Source: Ustulina deusta (taxonomy: Eukaryota > Ascomycota > Sordariomycetes > Xylariales > Xylariaceae). Taken from it: a DNA stretch of 64,000 bases. The notes beneath the pieces were generated by a model. It did no database searches. It had not been told where the DNA came from and was given only the letters and a program-made list of their open reading frames with translations. The stretch lies in NCBI GenBank assembly GCA_023159155.1, contig JAJNNX010000001.1, forward strand, positions 186,001 to 250,000. Reading direction: 5' to 3'. Both the position numbers and the translations under genes were made by a program. How positions within the stretch are numbered: position 1 is the stretch's first letter; every line of letters begins with the position of its first letter. Of the stretch, positions 22,316 through 33,964 are shown piece by piece.

Positions 22316-22804
22316 GTGGAAGGCCATGAGCCCGCCTTCTAGATACAGAACACAGGATGCGTGTCGTATCGTGTTGGCAGACACTACGTATTAGAGGATC
22401 CGCTCTTCTAGTCCGACAGCCCCTATCCAAAATACACGCATACCTTGACCTGTGTAACAAGAGCCTGGCATGATGCAGAGGCGTGTGGCAGTATTTGAGA
22501 TGGATTCCTTGACAGCTGTTCGGCTTCACATAGCCTGTCTTTCAATCTATGATCTATTTTACATAATGACACTGAACGCCTATGGACTTCGATACGGTGT
22601 TATAGCTCTCGATTTACGTGGTCTCGCAAGGTCGTGTATTTCAAAGCCTTAATAAATTATTATCTTAAGTATCTGTGTGTTGCCGAGTCCAACCCCTCCC
22701 CAAGAAAAACGATCAGCATCATCTGATATATTCCGGCATGCATGGATATCGGCTAGCTGAACCATGAAGGGCGTACGTTGATATTTTCCCAAAAACACCG
22801 CTCT
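22316..22804. other. Short intergenic region
   Basis: Convergent 3' flanks of the SnoaL-like and DUF1772 genes. No further gene seen. Confidence 0.5.
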
Positions 22805-23392
22805 TCAGCCTCTTAAAGTCTGCGTGAGTGCCAGAGTGCCCGCGATTACCGGGGTGATGAGGCGCACGGTATTAAACTTGATCCATTTGCGGGCATAGCT
22901 CTCTGCCAGCCTGTTGTCTACCCGGTCCTTGGGGTCCTTGAGAGCGTCAAGCTTTTCGTTGATTGGCTGCATGTTGATGGCCGAGTGCACCACGGTGATC
23001 AGATGGCACATGGCCGAGATGGCATATACCCTCCAGTCGCCGAGTCTGCCGCTCGCGCCCTGGGCCGAAGCCGCCCATGCCGTATACCCGTATCCGAAGA
23101 CGCCTAGGGTGCTGATGGGCCGGAAGAAAACGTTGCCCACTTTCCAGAATGTGGGCCATTGTCGTCCAAGCAGACGCGCTCTCGCCGCGTGGTCGGGTGA
23201 AGATGGTGGTGGGAAGTCCACGAGCAAGGCTGGGACGCCCATGAAAGATTGAGTGATTGCGTTGCCTGATGGATAAAAATTAACGATACTGCCATGTCTA
23301 TGTGGTTGCAGACAAGTTCCCGTGTACTCACCGAAGAGGATGAAAGAACATGCGATGGTGGTTCCAACCACAAGCTCGGGTGCAACGGCCAT
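22805..23392 (-). CDS. DUF1772 / anthrone-oxygenase-like membrane protein
   Basis: Two exons (23392-23332 and 23265-22805) give 173 residues. The 66-nt intron falls inside SFILFG/NAITQSFMGVPAL. The protein has about four hydrophobic segments, at the N-terminus (ELVVGTTIACSFILF), near FGYGYTAWAASA, near YAISAMCHLITVVHSAINM, and at the C-terminal VRLITPVIAGTLALT. HSAINMQPINEKLDAL and a downstream W-K-F-N-x-V-R-L are typical of the DUF1772 family. Some members are cofactor-free anthrone oxygenases of fungal aromatic polyketide pathways, while many others are uncharacterised. Its place between SnoaL-like, P450 and FAD-monooxygenase genes fits a tailoring role, but that is inference. Confidence 0.8.
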   Translation of the reverse strand: MAVAPELVVGTTIACSFILFGEYTGTCLQPHRHGSIVNFYPSGNAITQSFMGVPALLVDFPPPSSPDHAARARLLGRQWPTFWKVGNVFFRPISTLGVFGYGYTAWAASAQGASGRLGDWRVYAISAMCHLITVVHSAINMQPINEKLDALKDPKDRVDNRLAESYARKWIKFNTVRLITPVIAGTLALTQTLRG

Positions 23393-24428
23393 TTTAACGT
23401 GTCTTGCTCGATGCTATTATCTAACAGTTTGGTAAAAGCGAGACGTCTGTCAAGATGAAGTGTTTACATATTCTCAACCTGGCGTTCGGGTGCTCGCGGT
23501 CATAAATGTAGCGAGCTAAGTCAAGCCTCTCCCGTGTAATGGCTAGCCACTGCTCTCGTGTCGCACCACCATTATTCGTATGTTGCTTGATCGTACACAG
23601 TCGATGTAAGCTAATCACGATCGCAAACCCTATTGTGAAGCGCCGAGAGCAACAATACAGGCTTGCATGAAGTCCGGCGAGCTCTTAGGGCCGACTCTCG
23701 CCCCCGCGGTAGCGATCGACGAAAGGTTTTATTGTTAGCCTGGCATCGTGGCCAAGGTGCGTTGATTCAAGATTCACGAGCCATTAATTGTAGACATTGG
23801 GTTTTTTGAGACCTTGTATCTTGAGTTATCTCGTGTAATATGTCCAGAACGTACGCTATGTAGGTAGTCGGGATAAAATTCTGCCCCCCCCCAGCCCGAT
23901 AGTATACATTTAACCTAATCTTTAGGTTTTAGAACGACGATCTATTCTAGTTCGGTAATAAGGAAAATATAGTGCCTGATTATGACTTTGCTAGACTGGA
24001 TACATGGCGCTGAGTTGCTTGATGCTAGAGAATGTCAATACCACCGCGCTATTGGGGTAACTCGACTTTGTAGGCTCGATTCGCCCGTCAATAGACCTTG
24101 ATCCCCAAAAGACCATTTCTTTCCTACGACATGGTAGTATCATGTTTGATTTTCCACGAGCTGCGAGTTACATCCGTGAACATTATCTGTCATGAGGGAC
24201 CACACTTAAACCGCCTTTGAGACCATTTGCATTGGATCCTAATAATGTCTCTGTGTTCGTTTTTGGCAATAACGAGGTAGTGTAATTAGCTATATACAAA
24301 AAGTACAACAGCAGAAATCCGAGCTTGACCCGACGGATACCAGCTCCTTATTAAGCCTTTTCGCCGCTATATCTCATTGATTTGATCTTGATGTGTCATG
24401 TATGTGCTTGTCTCATTCGGCTGTTTGG
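23393..24428. other. Intergenic, no gene recognised
   Basis: The gap holds the promoter of the DUF1772 gene and the 3' flank of the first P450 gene. The second half (about 23.8-24.4 kb) is AT-rich. No coding signal. Confidence 0.5.
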
Positions 24429-26376
24429 TTATGATATATCGGTTCTCGATTTTTCCAGAGTTATTGCGTCATGCTGAGCAAATTCGTATCTCTCTCGCTC
24501 ATCTCGTGCATTAGACTCTTCCCATAACCGTAGAGCCTCCTGTTTCCGGGCCTTACTTCGTGGCTCGAATGACATCTTAAAGGGGTCAGGCTTGATGATA
24601 AGCAGTGAGTTAGATTTATCCAGAGGGACCGGTATATCGATGCCCGTAGCCAAGTCTTTCTTCGGTTTAAGATTGAAACACCAGCTCAGCGCACCGCAGG
24701 CGACTATGAGTTCGTCTTGGGTCAGGGTTTGTCCCAGGCACTGTCGCTGGCCCCAACCGAACGAAGTCATGCCCTTGATAGTTGGGAACTGCGTAAGCGG
24801 CTCCTGGTAGGTTGGCCAGCCAGGTTCGAGCCACCTCTCGGGGCGGAAGTTGTCGGGATCCGGGTACTTTATAGGGTTTCGGAGAAATGCCCTGTGTTGT
24901 TAGCGTAGAAGATTATGGGAGAATGTCGGGATTTCCGCCGCAGCTTACCAATCAAGTGGAAGAATCCGTGTTCCTTTAGCAAGATAATAACCTCGATATA
25001 CGTCGTCAGCTTCCATTTCGTGGGCAACGCCTACCACAGGTTAGCCTTGGGGACCATGATGCTCGCACACGATAGGCTTGCATACCGGTTGGGACATTTG
25101 GCCTCCATCTCATGGTCTCTTTGATGCATGCTCTTAATGTTGGTAACCTCGGTGCGTCTTCAAGCGTTGGCATTCGGCCATGGCATTCCTCATCGATTTC
25201 CTTCTGCACGATGCTTTGCCACTGCGGGTGATGCACCATTGAGACTAACCAGTAAGAGAGGGGGCCGGCCACGGTAAATATGCCAACAAGGGCTATCATT
25301 CCAATAACACAAGACGCCTCATAATCCCCTGAGAGATTTGAACGCTTATGGCCCTTCTCTAGGTATTGCTGAGCGAAGCAGGGTCTCTGCACGCCTAGCA
25401 TCATCTTCCTACGAGTATTAATCAGTCGTTCCATCCACCAATCCTGCTGCTCGTCATGGCGTTTGCGCTCTGCTCTTTTCCAGGGATTTATCATCTCAGG
25501 TAGATGCCACAGTGGCGTGAAGACGTTGGTGATGGGCCCGGCTGGTGACATCTGGGTCAGGAGCCCCCATGCACTTTTTGTACAATACTCGCTGAGACTC
25601 GGATCATCCCACGTCAACTGGCACATGACTTTTGATGCCATGTCTTCCAAGCTGGACTGAAAATTGTCGGATTCTTCTATCAATCTTACCAGCCATCTCT
25701 TGGCCTCATGGTACATGACACCGTGATAGTGGGCATTGCTTGCCTCAGTTAGATAAGCGTGAGTTAAGCGACGCTGACGAGCCCAGTACTCTAGGATTAA
25801 TCGTCAGCAATGGTAATGGTGTGCGTGTTAGACATCTTACGGTTCTTTCCCATCAACGGCAAGTATTCCATGGAACCGTCGGTACTTTTGGAGTCACATA
25901 TCGATCTTATCATCGGCCGGTCAGAGTTGTATCTTGCTCTCCTGACCATTAGTTCTTCCGCTACAGCTTCATCTGTCACAACGAGAACTTGGGAACCCAG
26001 CATTTCCGTCATGTAAAATCCATTTAGGCCACTATCTGTATATTTCAAGTTAGCAAGGCTATTTGAGGGCATGCGGCAATATTAGAGAGTCGATTCTGTG
26101 ATAAAAATAGAGGTACGAGAATAGAGACTGATTGTTGCTCATTCAGCCGTGCTGTGCGCGAGAATTGCTAGGATTTTACGTACACTGTTTGGCCCATTCA
26201 TACAACTTGAGCCACATGAAGTTGATTGGGAGGTCATGAATACGTCCAAGATAAGGAATGAGTGTCGGACCTGGCACCTTTTTGGGATCATTCATATGCC
26301 TAAACAACGCGTACAGGCGAAGGAGGCTGAGGCCAACAAGGGCGGTCACTAAGGTGACAAGCGTCAAGTGGTGCAT
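24429..26376 (-). CDS. Cytochrome P450 monooxygenase (first of two)
   Basis: Five exons (26376-26184, 26035-25841, 25790-25086, 25030-24949, 24891-24429) give 545 residues. An N-terminal membrane anchor (LTLVTLVTALVGLSLLRLYALF) is followed by the Pro-rich hinge KKVPGPTLIPYLG. The I-helix region is VGIFTVAGPLSYWLV. The K-helix motif is ETMRWRP, the PERF-like motif FRPERWLEPG, and the haem loop FGWGQRQCLGQTLTQDEL with the Cys ligand. A long charged C-terminal extension follows the haem domain. The I-helix lacks a clear (A/G)GxD(T)T. This form occurs in secondary-metabolism P450s of the multicyclic-substrate type, but the substrate is unknown. The ER-bound enzyme needs a P450 reductase. Confidence 0.92.
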
Positions 26377-27713
26377 GACAGCTATCCGACGAAATCATAT
26401 AAAGGGGAAGGACGAGAAAGTCCATGAATCCGATTTCTTCATGATAGATGGTGGAAGGGTATAGACCTAAAGATATGAACATTCAGAGTCTCATCTGATA
26501 CCAACAAGAAACGAAAGGTTTTAAATTTCAGAAGATTGAATGGCAGTCTGCCGCTGAGAACCTAAGTGTGAATGAACCTCGTATTCTGTCGTAACATGTG
26601 GTATATTTCATTTTCCCAGGAGTAGGCGTAATTCGGTTCATACGTGTAGAATTGGTACAAGTCCAAGAATTCCGGCCTCATACAATATCTTCGCGTTGTT
26701 AGTCGATATGATCCATAAGGTTTCAAGGTATGGGGATAGCCCAGAATCCACAGAGTTGGGGAGCTTTGGCCACATTAATCCCTTGATACAGGTCAACTTC
26801 CCTTCCTCAATAAGGTTTTATAAGGAAGTCACTGAGGCGATCAGCAGGTGATTAGCCAGAACACGGTCGCTGGTCTCTACCATTCACATGATCATCACCC
26901 CCCCAAAATAATATAGGCACTCCCCTAGATTCAAGAATCGCTCATTTAGACCTTAGGTTGTTTCATTGGTAAACAGGGATCTGCATGTTAATGAGGGTTT
27001 AGACGATATTTCACTGTTTGGCGGTATGGTAAGATAAGGAGTCGTAACCTGTAAGCTGTCTGTCAATACGATGCCCAACTACAGTAGCTTATCAATAATA
27101 TGCCTATTTCTAGAGTTTTTGACACAAGGTATTCTTAAGTACATACGTACTCACTTAAACGCCGATCTTCGTGAGGCCACGTCGAGAGCCGAAAAATCTG
27201 GGAACTCCACAGGAGTATTCACAGTTTAGGGTTTCAAGATAGGCGCTCATCTGGAAAACCCATGTGTTAATTTGTTAAGCAGTGGCGTGAACGAGTATAC
27301 GGACGGTGCGCTAGTGTCGCAAGACATAGGCAAGCAACATGCCCAAGGTGACATATAGAGCCTCGTATAACTTATCGTTTTGTCAAGCCATGTGCATCAC
27401 TGTCCGATCCCCGCATATCCAAATTCATCGGCATATATGTCAGATAGTAACAAACAGTTTCGTGGGACACCAATTGTCAATGTGGTTGACATCGCCTCCA
27501 TTCGACTAATCAGCAGATAGCCCTTGCCGGTAACTCATGCATCACAAACCATCAGTTGTTCGTATCCCCGGATCTCGGCCGTTAGACTAGGCAAGCTTCG
27601 AGCCTAAGTAACTGAGGTTGTTTTAATGATACATAGGCATTCAGCCATCTATATCTAGAACCGATCCTGATCCTACTTCCTACTTCTCGAGGCAAATACA
27701 TTCAAGAGAAAAG
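26377..27713. promoter_or_regulatory. Divergent intergenic region, P450 / FAD monooxygenase
   Basis: The two oxygenase genes diverge across 1.3 kb. They could share regulatory sites, but I recognise no specific operator. No coding region is seen. Confidence 0.5.
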
Positions 27714-29357
27714 ATGGGCTCCATTCAGACTGCCACTGACTGCAAACCTGTCGGGTCGTACCCCCCGACGGGTATCGATGTCTTAATCGTGGGCACAGGT
27801 CTTGCTGGCCTAACAGCGTCCATTGAGTGCATACGCAAAGGTCACAACGTACGTATGCTTGAGCGAATGGATGATATCAACACTGCAGGTGTGTGCCCGT
27901 ACCTCAAGCCAGTACTCAATCTAGCTCTGATCTTTCGTTTTAGGGGACATGTACTTTATGGGCCATAGTGCCGTCCAGTTCTTCCGACACTGGCCAGAAT
28001 TACTCCGTGAGTATGAGAACATTTCTATGGGCAATGCATGGCTCGAGACGTTCAAACACAGCGGTGAACGCACAATCCCTCCAATGAAGGTATCCGATCG
28101 GCTGCGTCGCGCAGGGATGGATCCAAATACGCCCCCGGGAACTTTCCAGATGAGACCACTTGTTTACAAGATGTTCGTCCGCCAAGTGGAAAAGCTCGGA
28201 GTTAATATAGAATTCGGTAAGAGAGTGGTCGACTACTGCGAAGATGAATCACGCGAGAAAGCGGTCGCTATCACGGACCAAGGGGAGCGTTTCGAAGCGG
28301 ATGTTGTGATCGCTGCGGATGGCGTCGGCTCCAAGAGCCAGAAACTTGTAGGCGGGCAGGTGAGAGCAAGGAGCTCTGGCAGAGCCATGTGGAGAGCTGC
28401 TTTCACTTCGGATCACCTAGACAAGAACCCTGAAGTCAAAGAGTTCTTCGGCCGGATGGGCGGAGAGAAGAACGATGAGCCGATTGTTAGGACGTTTTTA
28501 GGGTGGGTTTTCAGTACCTTTTATCGCGAGATGTGATCTGACGTTACGGTTTCCTAGGCCTGGAACATACGCGTTGACTTTGACTCGGCCCGGAGCGTTC
28601 ATCTGGATCATGAATCATGATGTAAGTGCTATTCAAGCCGCGTACTATATTTGTTAATAACAGTATACAGGTAACTGGATCTGAAGAAGAAAGCTGGACT
28701 CATACAGTCGAATTTGACGAAGTAGTCAACAACATGGACAAGGGAGTCGGTCCAGTGCCATGGGCGCCAATTTTCAAAGAATTGGTAAAAATTACCCCTC
28801 CTCAGACAATTCTCAATTTCGAGCTCTTCTGGCGTAATCCACAGCCGTCTTGGTGCTCACCTGGTGGTCGGGTGGTTCAGATTGGGGATGCCGCACATTC
28901 TTTTCTACCAGCATCCGGCAACGGCGCCACCCAGGCTATCGAGGACGCGGTGTCATTAGCGACATGCCTTCAGATTGGCGGTAAGGGGAATATACCATTA
29001 TCTGTCAGGACTCACATCCGATTCCGCTTCATTCGATGTGCTTGTGCACAGAAGCTAGGGTTTTCCAACGCCGAGCTGCTTCAAGATACGGACTGGAACG
29101 AAGTAAAGATTGACCCTAAACGTGCACAGCCAAAGCTCCCCAGCTGGATCTGGAAACATGACCCGGAACGTTACGCCTACGAGAACTATCACAAGATGGC
29201 TCAAACTGTCAAGCGGGGGATACCGTTCGATCAAGTTGACACTGTCCCTCCCAACTATCCACCGGGCTACCGGTATCAACCGTGGAGCATTGACCAGATC
29301 ATGGAGGATGTCAGGAACGGAAAACCCGTCAACCTAGGTGACGGAGAATGGGAATAA
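27714..29357 (+). CDS. FAD-dependent aromatic monooxygenase (group A, salicylate-hydroxylase-like)
   Basis: Four exons (27714-27888, 27944-28502, 28558-28621, 28671-29357) give 494 residues. The FAD-binding GxGxxG motif is DVLIVGTGLAGLTASIE, with the ribose-binding acidic end VRMLERMDD. The DG motif is ADVVIAADGVGSKSQ and the second FAD motif is VVQIGDAAHSFLPASGNGATQAIEDA. The enzyme would use NAD(P)H and O2 to hydroxylate an aromatic or enolic substrate. This class is common both in aromatic catabolism and in polyketide or alkaloid tailoring. All introns are 49-55 nt. It lies head to head with the P450 gene. Confidence 0.92.
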
Positions 29358-29761
29358 GCTCGAGGGGCTGGATGGTTTCTTACAGCATAATGCTACCAAT
29401 GACCAGTTGGCAACATGGGGGTATGAGAGTTAGGGGACTGGAGAACAAGTGGCTAAGTGTGTTAAGAATGGTTGCTTAAGTCGATATTGGTGCGTAAGCG
29501 CCTACCAATCTCGACCGATAGCAAAATATTTTTTGAGGAATCAGTTGATAAGTATTACCTTAACTTAATTATGGGCTTATTGGCTCCCATTATGGCTTTG
29601 CCAAATACATCATTGCTTTCAGATCAATTACGCGAGAAGTAGACCAACATGGCTGAAGGTGAAAACTACTGCAATACGGGAAGACCAATGTCCGCAAGAC
29701 AAGTGGTTAAGATCTTACTCATCAATGTGCTAATATATGACTAATCGCTACTTTGATCGAT
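29358..29761. other. Short intergenic region
   Basis: Convergent 3' flanks of the FAD monooxygenase and sedolisin genes. No further gene seen. Confidence 0.5.
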
Positions 29762-31791
29762 CTAAATGTTCTTAGTGCCTGGAGCAGCAGCGGCCAAAAG
29801 TTTGTCGAAAAGGGGAGTCCCGAGGCCAGTCACAGGATCCCATCCAGCAGTGGCGTTCCAGCGAGCGCCGTTACGGCCAAAAGCCGAGTTGCTAGTGCAG
29901 CCACTCCCGTATCCAGTTGTGACGTCCGTGAAGGCGGCGGCATTGGAGTAAAGGAAAGGGTTCAAGAAGCCCAATGGTGCCAAGCCCTGGCTCTTTCGAG
30001 CGGCATTGAGCAAAGCTACCACGCCGGAAAAGACAGGCGCGGAAGCACTGGTACCCGACAACAGCGCGCTTCTACCCTTATCGACAACAGCGAAGGATGC
30101 GCCCTGGGCGGCAACATCCGGGAAACCTCGGTTGGAGGCATTGAAGTAGGGCGAGTAAGTCGTGCCAATCTTCGAGAGATACGAGCTCACGGCGCTGTCC
30201 TGCCAGGACGGCCGGGCGTGAAGCGTGCTGAAGCCACCGCTCGAGAAGCTAACAGCGGCCTCCGGGCTGACCCCACGAGTGGCGCCGACGGAAGTGATGT
30301 ACGGACAAGCACCAGGGAAGGTAGGTTGGAAATACGCAGCACGATCGGTCACGCGGATACACGAATCCCCGGGGCCGGAGTCGCCGGAGGAGAATACTGT
30401 AACACTCATCGTCAGCTATCTCATCTGAGCGCGATTGATGTATTTCGGGAACCCGCAAACCCCCCCTTCCGGATATGGGTTCGGCACGTGAAAGGCATCC
30501 CCTGCACCCAGAGTGGCCGGGACGAAAAGAACGTGACTCTGAGAATTACTTACAAACGCTGACGCCTCGAGCACCGAGTTGCATGAACATATTGCACACC
30601 TTAAGCGCGTAATCAGATGGCACACTTTGCTCCTCCTCACCATATGAAGTCGAGATGGTTTGGGGTAGGGCTGAGTCGGGCTGGTCCAAGAGATATGTCA
30701 AAAACTCCAGGTACGGCTCGTTGCTCGACGGGCCAGGCTCGTCATCGGTAGGCACTAGAGGCCTAGCCGCAGTGGTCAGCATAACTAGGATTTGAGGCTT
30801 TTGGGGCTATCAAGTCCACTTACCCGCGACCACCGGTGCTGTATTCGAGGATGGGAATGGGAGCGCTGACGCCGAGGATATACTGAATGTCTAGGTTCGC
30901 CTCGCCTAGTGTAGATTAGTACGAAATGGCTCGATAACCAATGGACCCAAACATACCGCTGTCACTGTTGCTGTTCTGATTGTTCAACCCCCCGTTCACT
31001 AGCTCGACGCTGAAGTTCTGTCCCACGGCGCTTGTCATCCAACGCGACTCGAACGAAGCCAGATCGGAATACCTGGCATATTCCTCCAGATACGAAGCGA
31101 ACGCGACCAGATTGCCGCTGGCAGTAGGTGTGTATTGGATGTTGTACAATGACTTGAGGCAAGCCGGTGTGATCTGGCTGGTGTTGCAGTCGGCGGCAAC
31201 ATCGCCGGTCGCTTCAACGCTTGCAACCTTTGCCTCTTCCTCCACAGGGCCAAGAATATGCATGTCAAAGATGGTGGACTTCTTCGCGCCGAGCTGTCCG
31301 AACCGAGTGGTCGGCTGGATCAAGTCAATATTCTTGGCGAGTTCATCCGGCACACTGTAGTCGAGTGTTCGGAGCTTAGGGCCGCCACCTTTTTCATACT
31401 GATACCACGCAAAGGTCGTATTCAGCAGCTCGTTGGCCTTATCCACGGTGGTTGAGAAGGTGATCCAGTCGTTGTTGACGAGAGGCTTGATGTTGCTCCC
31501 ACCCAGCCAACGAACAACGGAAGAGACAGCTTCGTCTGTTGGTGCAGTGTATGACCGCAGCTCGAGCCGACTCAAGTGCTTCCCGTAGCTGGGATGGCCT
31601 GGGGTTGACATTTCAATCACTGCTTGCTCCAATGCGGCGGCATGCTGCTGTGGGAGCGCGACTCGGAGTGTGATCGGCTCGTCCAGAGCAGCTTGGCGGA
31701 CCTGTGTCCATCCTTGGGGAACGGATGGCAGGCTGTCCATTAGCCGGGCCGTGGCGGCCGTGGCGAACAGAGCAGTAGCTAAGGACAACAT
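29762..31791 (-). CDS. Secreted sedolisin (tripeptidyl-peptidase-like, S53)
   Basis: Acidic serine-carboxyl peptidases of this family cleave proteins or tripeptides outside the cell. Four exons (31791-30957, 30905-30824, 30762-30554, 30396-29762) give 586 residues. A signal peptide ([15 protein letters not shown]) leads to a pro-kumamolisin domain ([28 protein letters not shown]). The catalytic Glu and Asp lie in [10 protein letters not shown]. The oxyanion Asp is in [13 protein letters not shown] and the nucleophile Ser in [13 protein letters not shown]. The C-terminal calcium-site region is [10 protein letters not shown]. The frame is open upstream only with non-ATG codons, so I start at the ATG giving the signal peptide. 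Intron 3 is an introner-like element placed just before FSSGD, so activity requires its removal. Confidence 0.93.
30397..30553 (-). mobile_element. Introner-like element, copy D (sedolisin intron 3)
   Basis: This 157-nt phase-1 intron begins GTAAGTAATTCTCAGAGTCA, which differs from copy B by one base in 20. It then has a CCGGCCACTCTGGG block at the place of CTGGCCACC in copy B. Its 3' part keeps CGCTCA, CTGAC and TGTTACAG in the order and spacing of copy B. GAACCC (30449-30454) and GGGTTC (30477-30482) form an internal inverted repeat. Confidence 0.75.
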
Positions 31792-33224
31792 GTCGGCAAG
31801 AATCTGGAGCGTGTCTAGGAATCTCACGACTGGAAATGTCGAAGACGGCCTCGTAGGGAGACCCCATAGTGAAGTGAGGTGAACCTCGCCATCTTATAGG
31901 CGTAGTCGTCCCCTTTCTCTGTCGTATTGTTACATTGATCCGTGTAGCCCTCCGGGCCGGTTGCACACAAACGGATGCCGCAGCGCTTAATGACAGTAAG
32001 GACCCCTGCCAGCATTGTCGACTTGCCGAGTCTGGGCGACCTTCCCGCGCATCTGATGGGCCAATACTACCGTGTCTACCTATATTAGGCAGGCGGCCCC
32101 CGTTGCGTGCTCTAACACGAGCAAGATAAGCTTTCATTCACAGGATGCTATCCACGTCCTGAAGCTCACTCCGCGAGCTTGATTGAAGGTAGCATCGAGA
32201 CAGCGTGTTTGACACTATGCTCGATACGACGCTTAATGATACGTTCTTGGCGCGGAGGGCGTGCATCATAACAATGCGCCAAGCTATTAATCTGCTATGA
32301 AGTTGGCCAGTGATATTCTATTGAGCCGAGATGCTATTGGTATAAGTGGTCTGGGTATAGGGATCAGCCACGGGAATCGCCCGGTACCACCCATCAGATT
32401 TCGGCTTGTCAAATCGCGCGCAAGCATTTGACCGTCTTCTTATGCTTGTGATTTTTGTATCTGCGAGTTCAGGGAAAAGCTGATGCAATTATTGGCTGGA
32501 ACACCAGGAACCACTGAGACATGCTGGCTGTATACTACTAGTAGTATATCATCGACGTAGTATTCTATGCGTGCGCTAGATACTACTCCGAGACTCGAAA
32601 GCGGTCACCTAACGGGTCCGAAATAGCGTAATCCAATTGGCTTCCTCGAATAGGGAGGGGATACCGGCAATCGCATCCTGGACCAGACACTGAGGTTTGC
32701 CGATTATTACCACAATAATATAATGTAAACTAATCTATATAACAATACGCTCATCGAGCAAACTTAACGGGGTATGTTGTTCCTCATACCACGTAGGTAC
32801 GTGACAAGCGAATTGAGAAGTTGCTGCAATTCCATATTACGGATGGAGTAATCACGTTTACTCTGGAGAGTAGTTGTGTTCGACCTTCTAATTCAAGACA
32901 AGAGGGGGGAAGAGGAGTTCGATGGACTGAGTATTGAGATGGCTGGCTTCCGTTAGCCAAGCCGACTATTAATGAGCTAGTATTATCGCCTTTCATGCTG
33001 GACGATGGCAGATCAACGCTTTGTGCATCTAACTCATTTCATTTAGTAATGCTCTTGTAGTTTCAACAATCCCGAGACCATGTTCAGCCATCAGGCTCGA
33101 GGAGCCTAGAGGCAGGAGGATACATTGAATGATCACCGTTTCGAGGCCACCTAGCCAAAGAGGGAGGTCAGACAAGAAAATCGGGTTTCAGAAGAAGAAC
33201 AGCATTGTACACTCTTCAAGTATC
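31792..33224. other. Intergenic, no gene recognised
   Basis: The first part is the sedolisin promoter. Beyond about 32.5 kb base composition becomes progressively AT-rich and open frames become short. No coding signal. Confidence 0.5.
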
Positions 33225-33900
33225 TATGAAAATGGTTAAAACTTGCCATTGGAGCTATATATATAAAATATAAGTTTTAAGTAATAATCTATGTTCAAAA
33301 AAACAGAAATAAAATAAACAATTAACTAAACTATAATAACTTCCTTTGCTACCTATAACACTGCTCCTTAGAACAAATGAAAATATAACCAGGGATTAAC
33401 TTGTAAAGACGATTATAACTTTTACATGACAACCGAATCTATACCCCTATACTTAGCCTGCAAGTCCTTAACACGGAGCTTTAAATTTTGTGTGCTCTCT
33501 CTTAGAAGTATAAGAGAGGAAGTTAACACGGTAGCTAAAAAGCTCTTTGATTATTGCTATATTACCTCTGTATATATATAAAGCACACTAAAATAGGTGT
33601 GTAATCTAATTAATAATATCTTGTTTGGTATAAAAGGTTAAAGTATACCACTAAAAAGCTGTTTATAATTATAATCATTGATTATTTATACTAACGTTAT
33701 AAGCATACATTATGTATTTTATTAGAAAAAGTAGCAAGTTGGCAGGATCGTGGTCTTTAAAGTTCTTGCTGGCAACGTTAATAATAGTTATTTCCTTAGT
33801 AGTAAACAAATCAAGCCGAAGAGATAGCTTAATTATTTATTTCCACCCATTTCCGGGACTGACATGCTTACTGCTCATCGAGCGAAAGAGCCCTTAAAGA
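33225..33900. repeat. AT-rich island, probable RIP-mutated repeat relic
   Basis: This stretch is strikingly A+T- and TpA-rich compared with its flanks and ends abruptly at about 33.9 kb, where a GC-rich stretch begins. Frames are broken by stops. Repeat-induced point mutation of old transposons leaves this kind of sequence in many Pezizomycotina. I recognise no terminal repeats and no transposase, so the source is unknown. The RIP reading is inference from composition. Confidence 0.5.
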
Positions 33901-33964
33901 TGAATAAATCGCCCAAATCCGAGGTCTTCTGCCCATGACGATGCCACCGCGCGCCTGTGCGTGC

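Noticed and set aside
26036..26183. 148-nt intron 1 of the first P450 as an old introner copy
   Set aside because: A short resemblance to the 3' part of copy F (GACTCT and CAAATAG) exists, but it lies away from the acceptor and the rest does not align.
29753..30562. 269-codon plus-strand open frame
   Set aside because: It runs antisense to the sedolisin catalytic domain (SGTSASAP and FSSGDSG on the minus strand) and across an intron.
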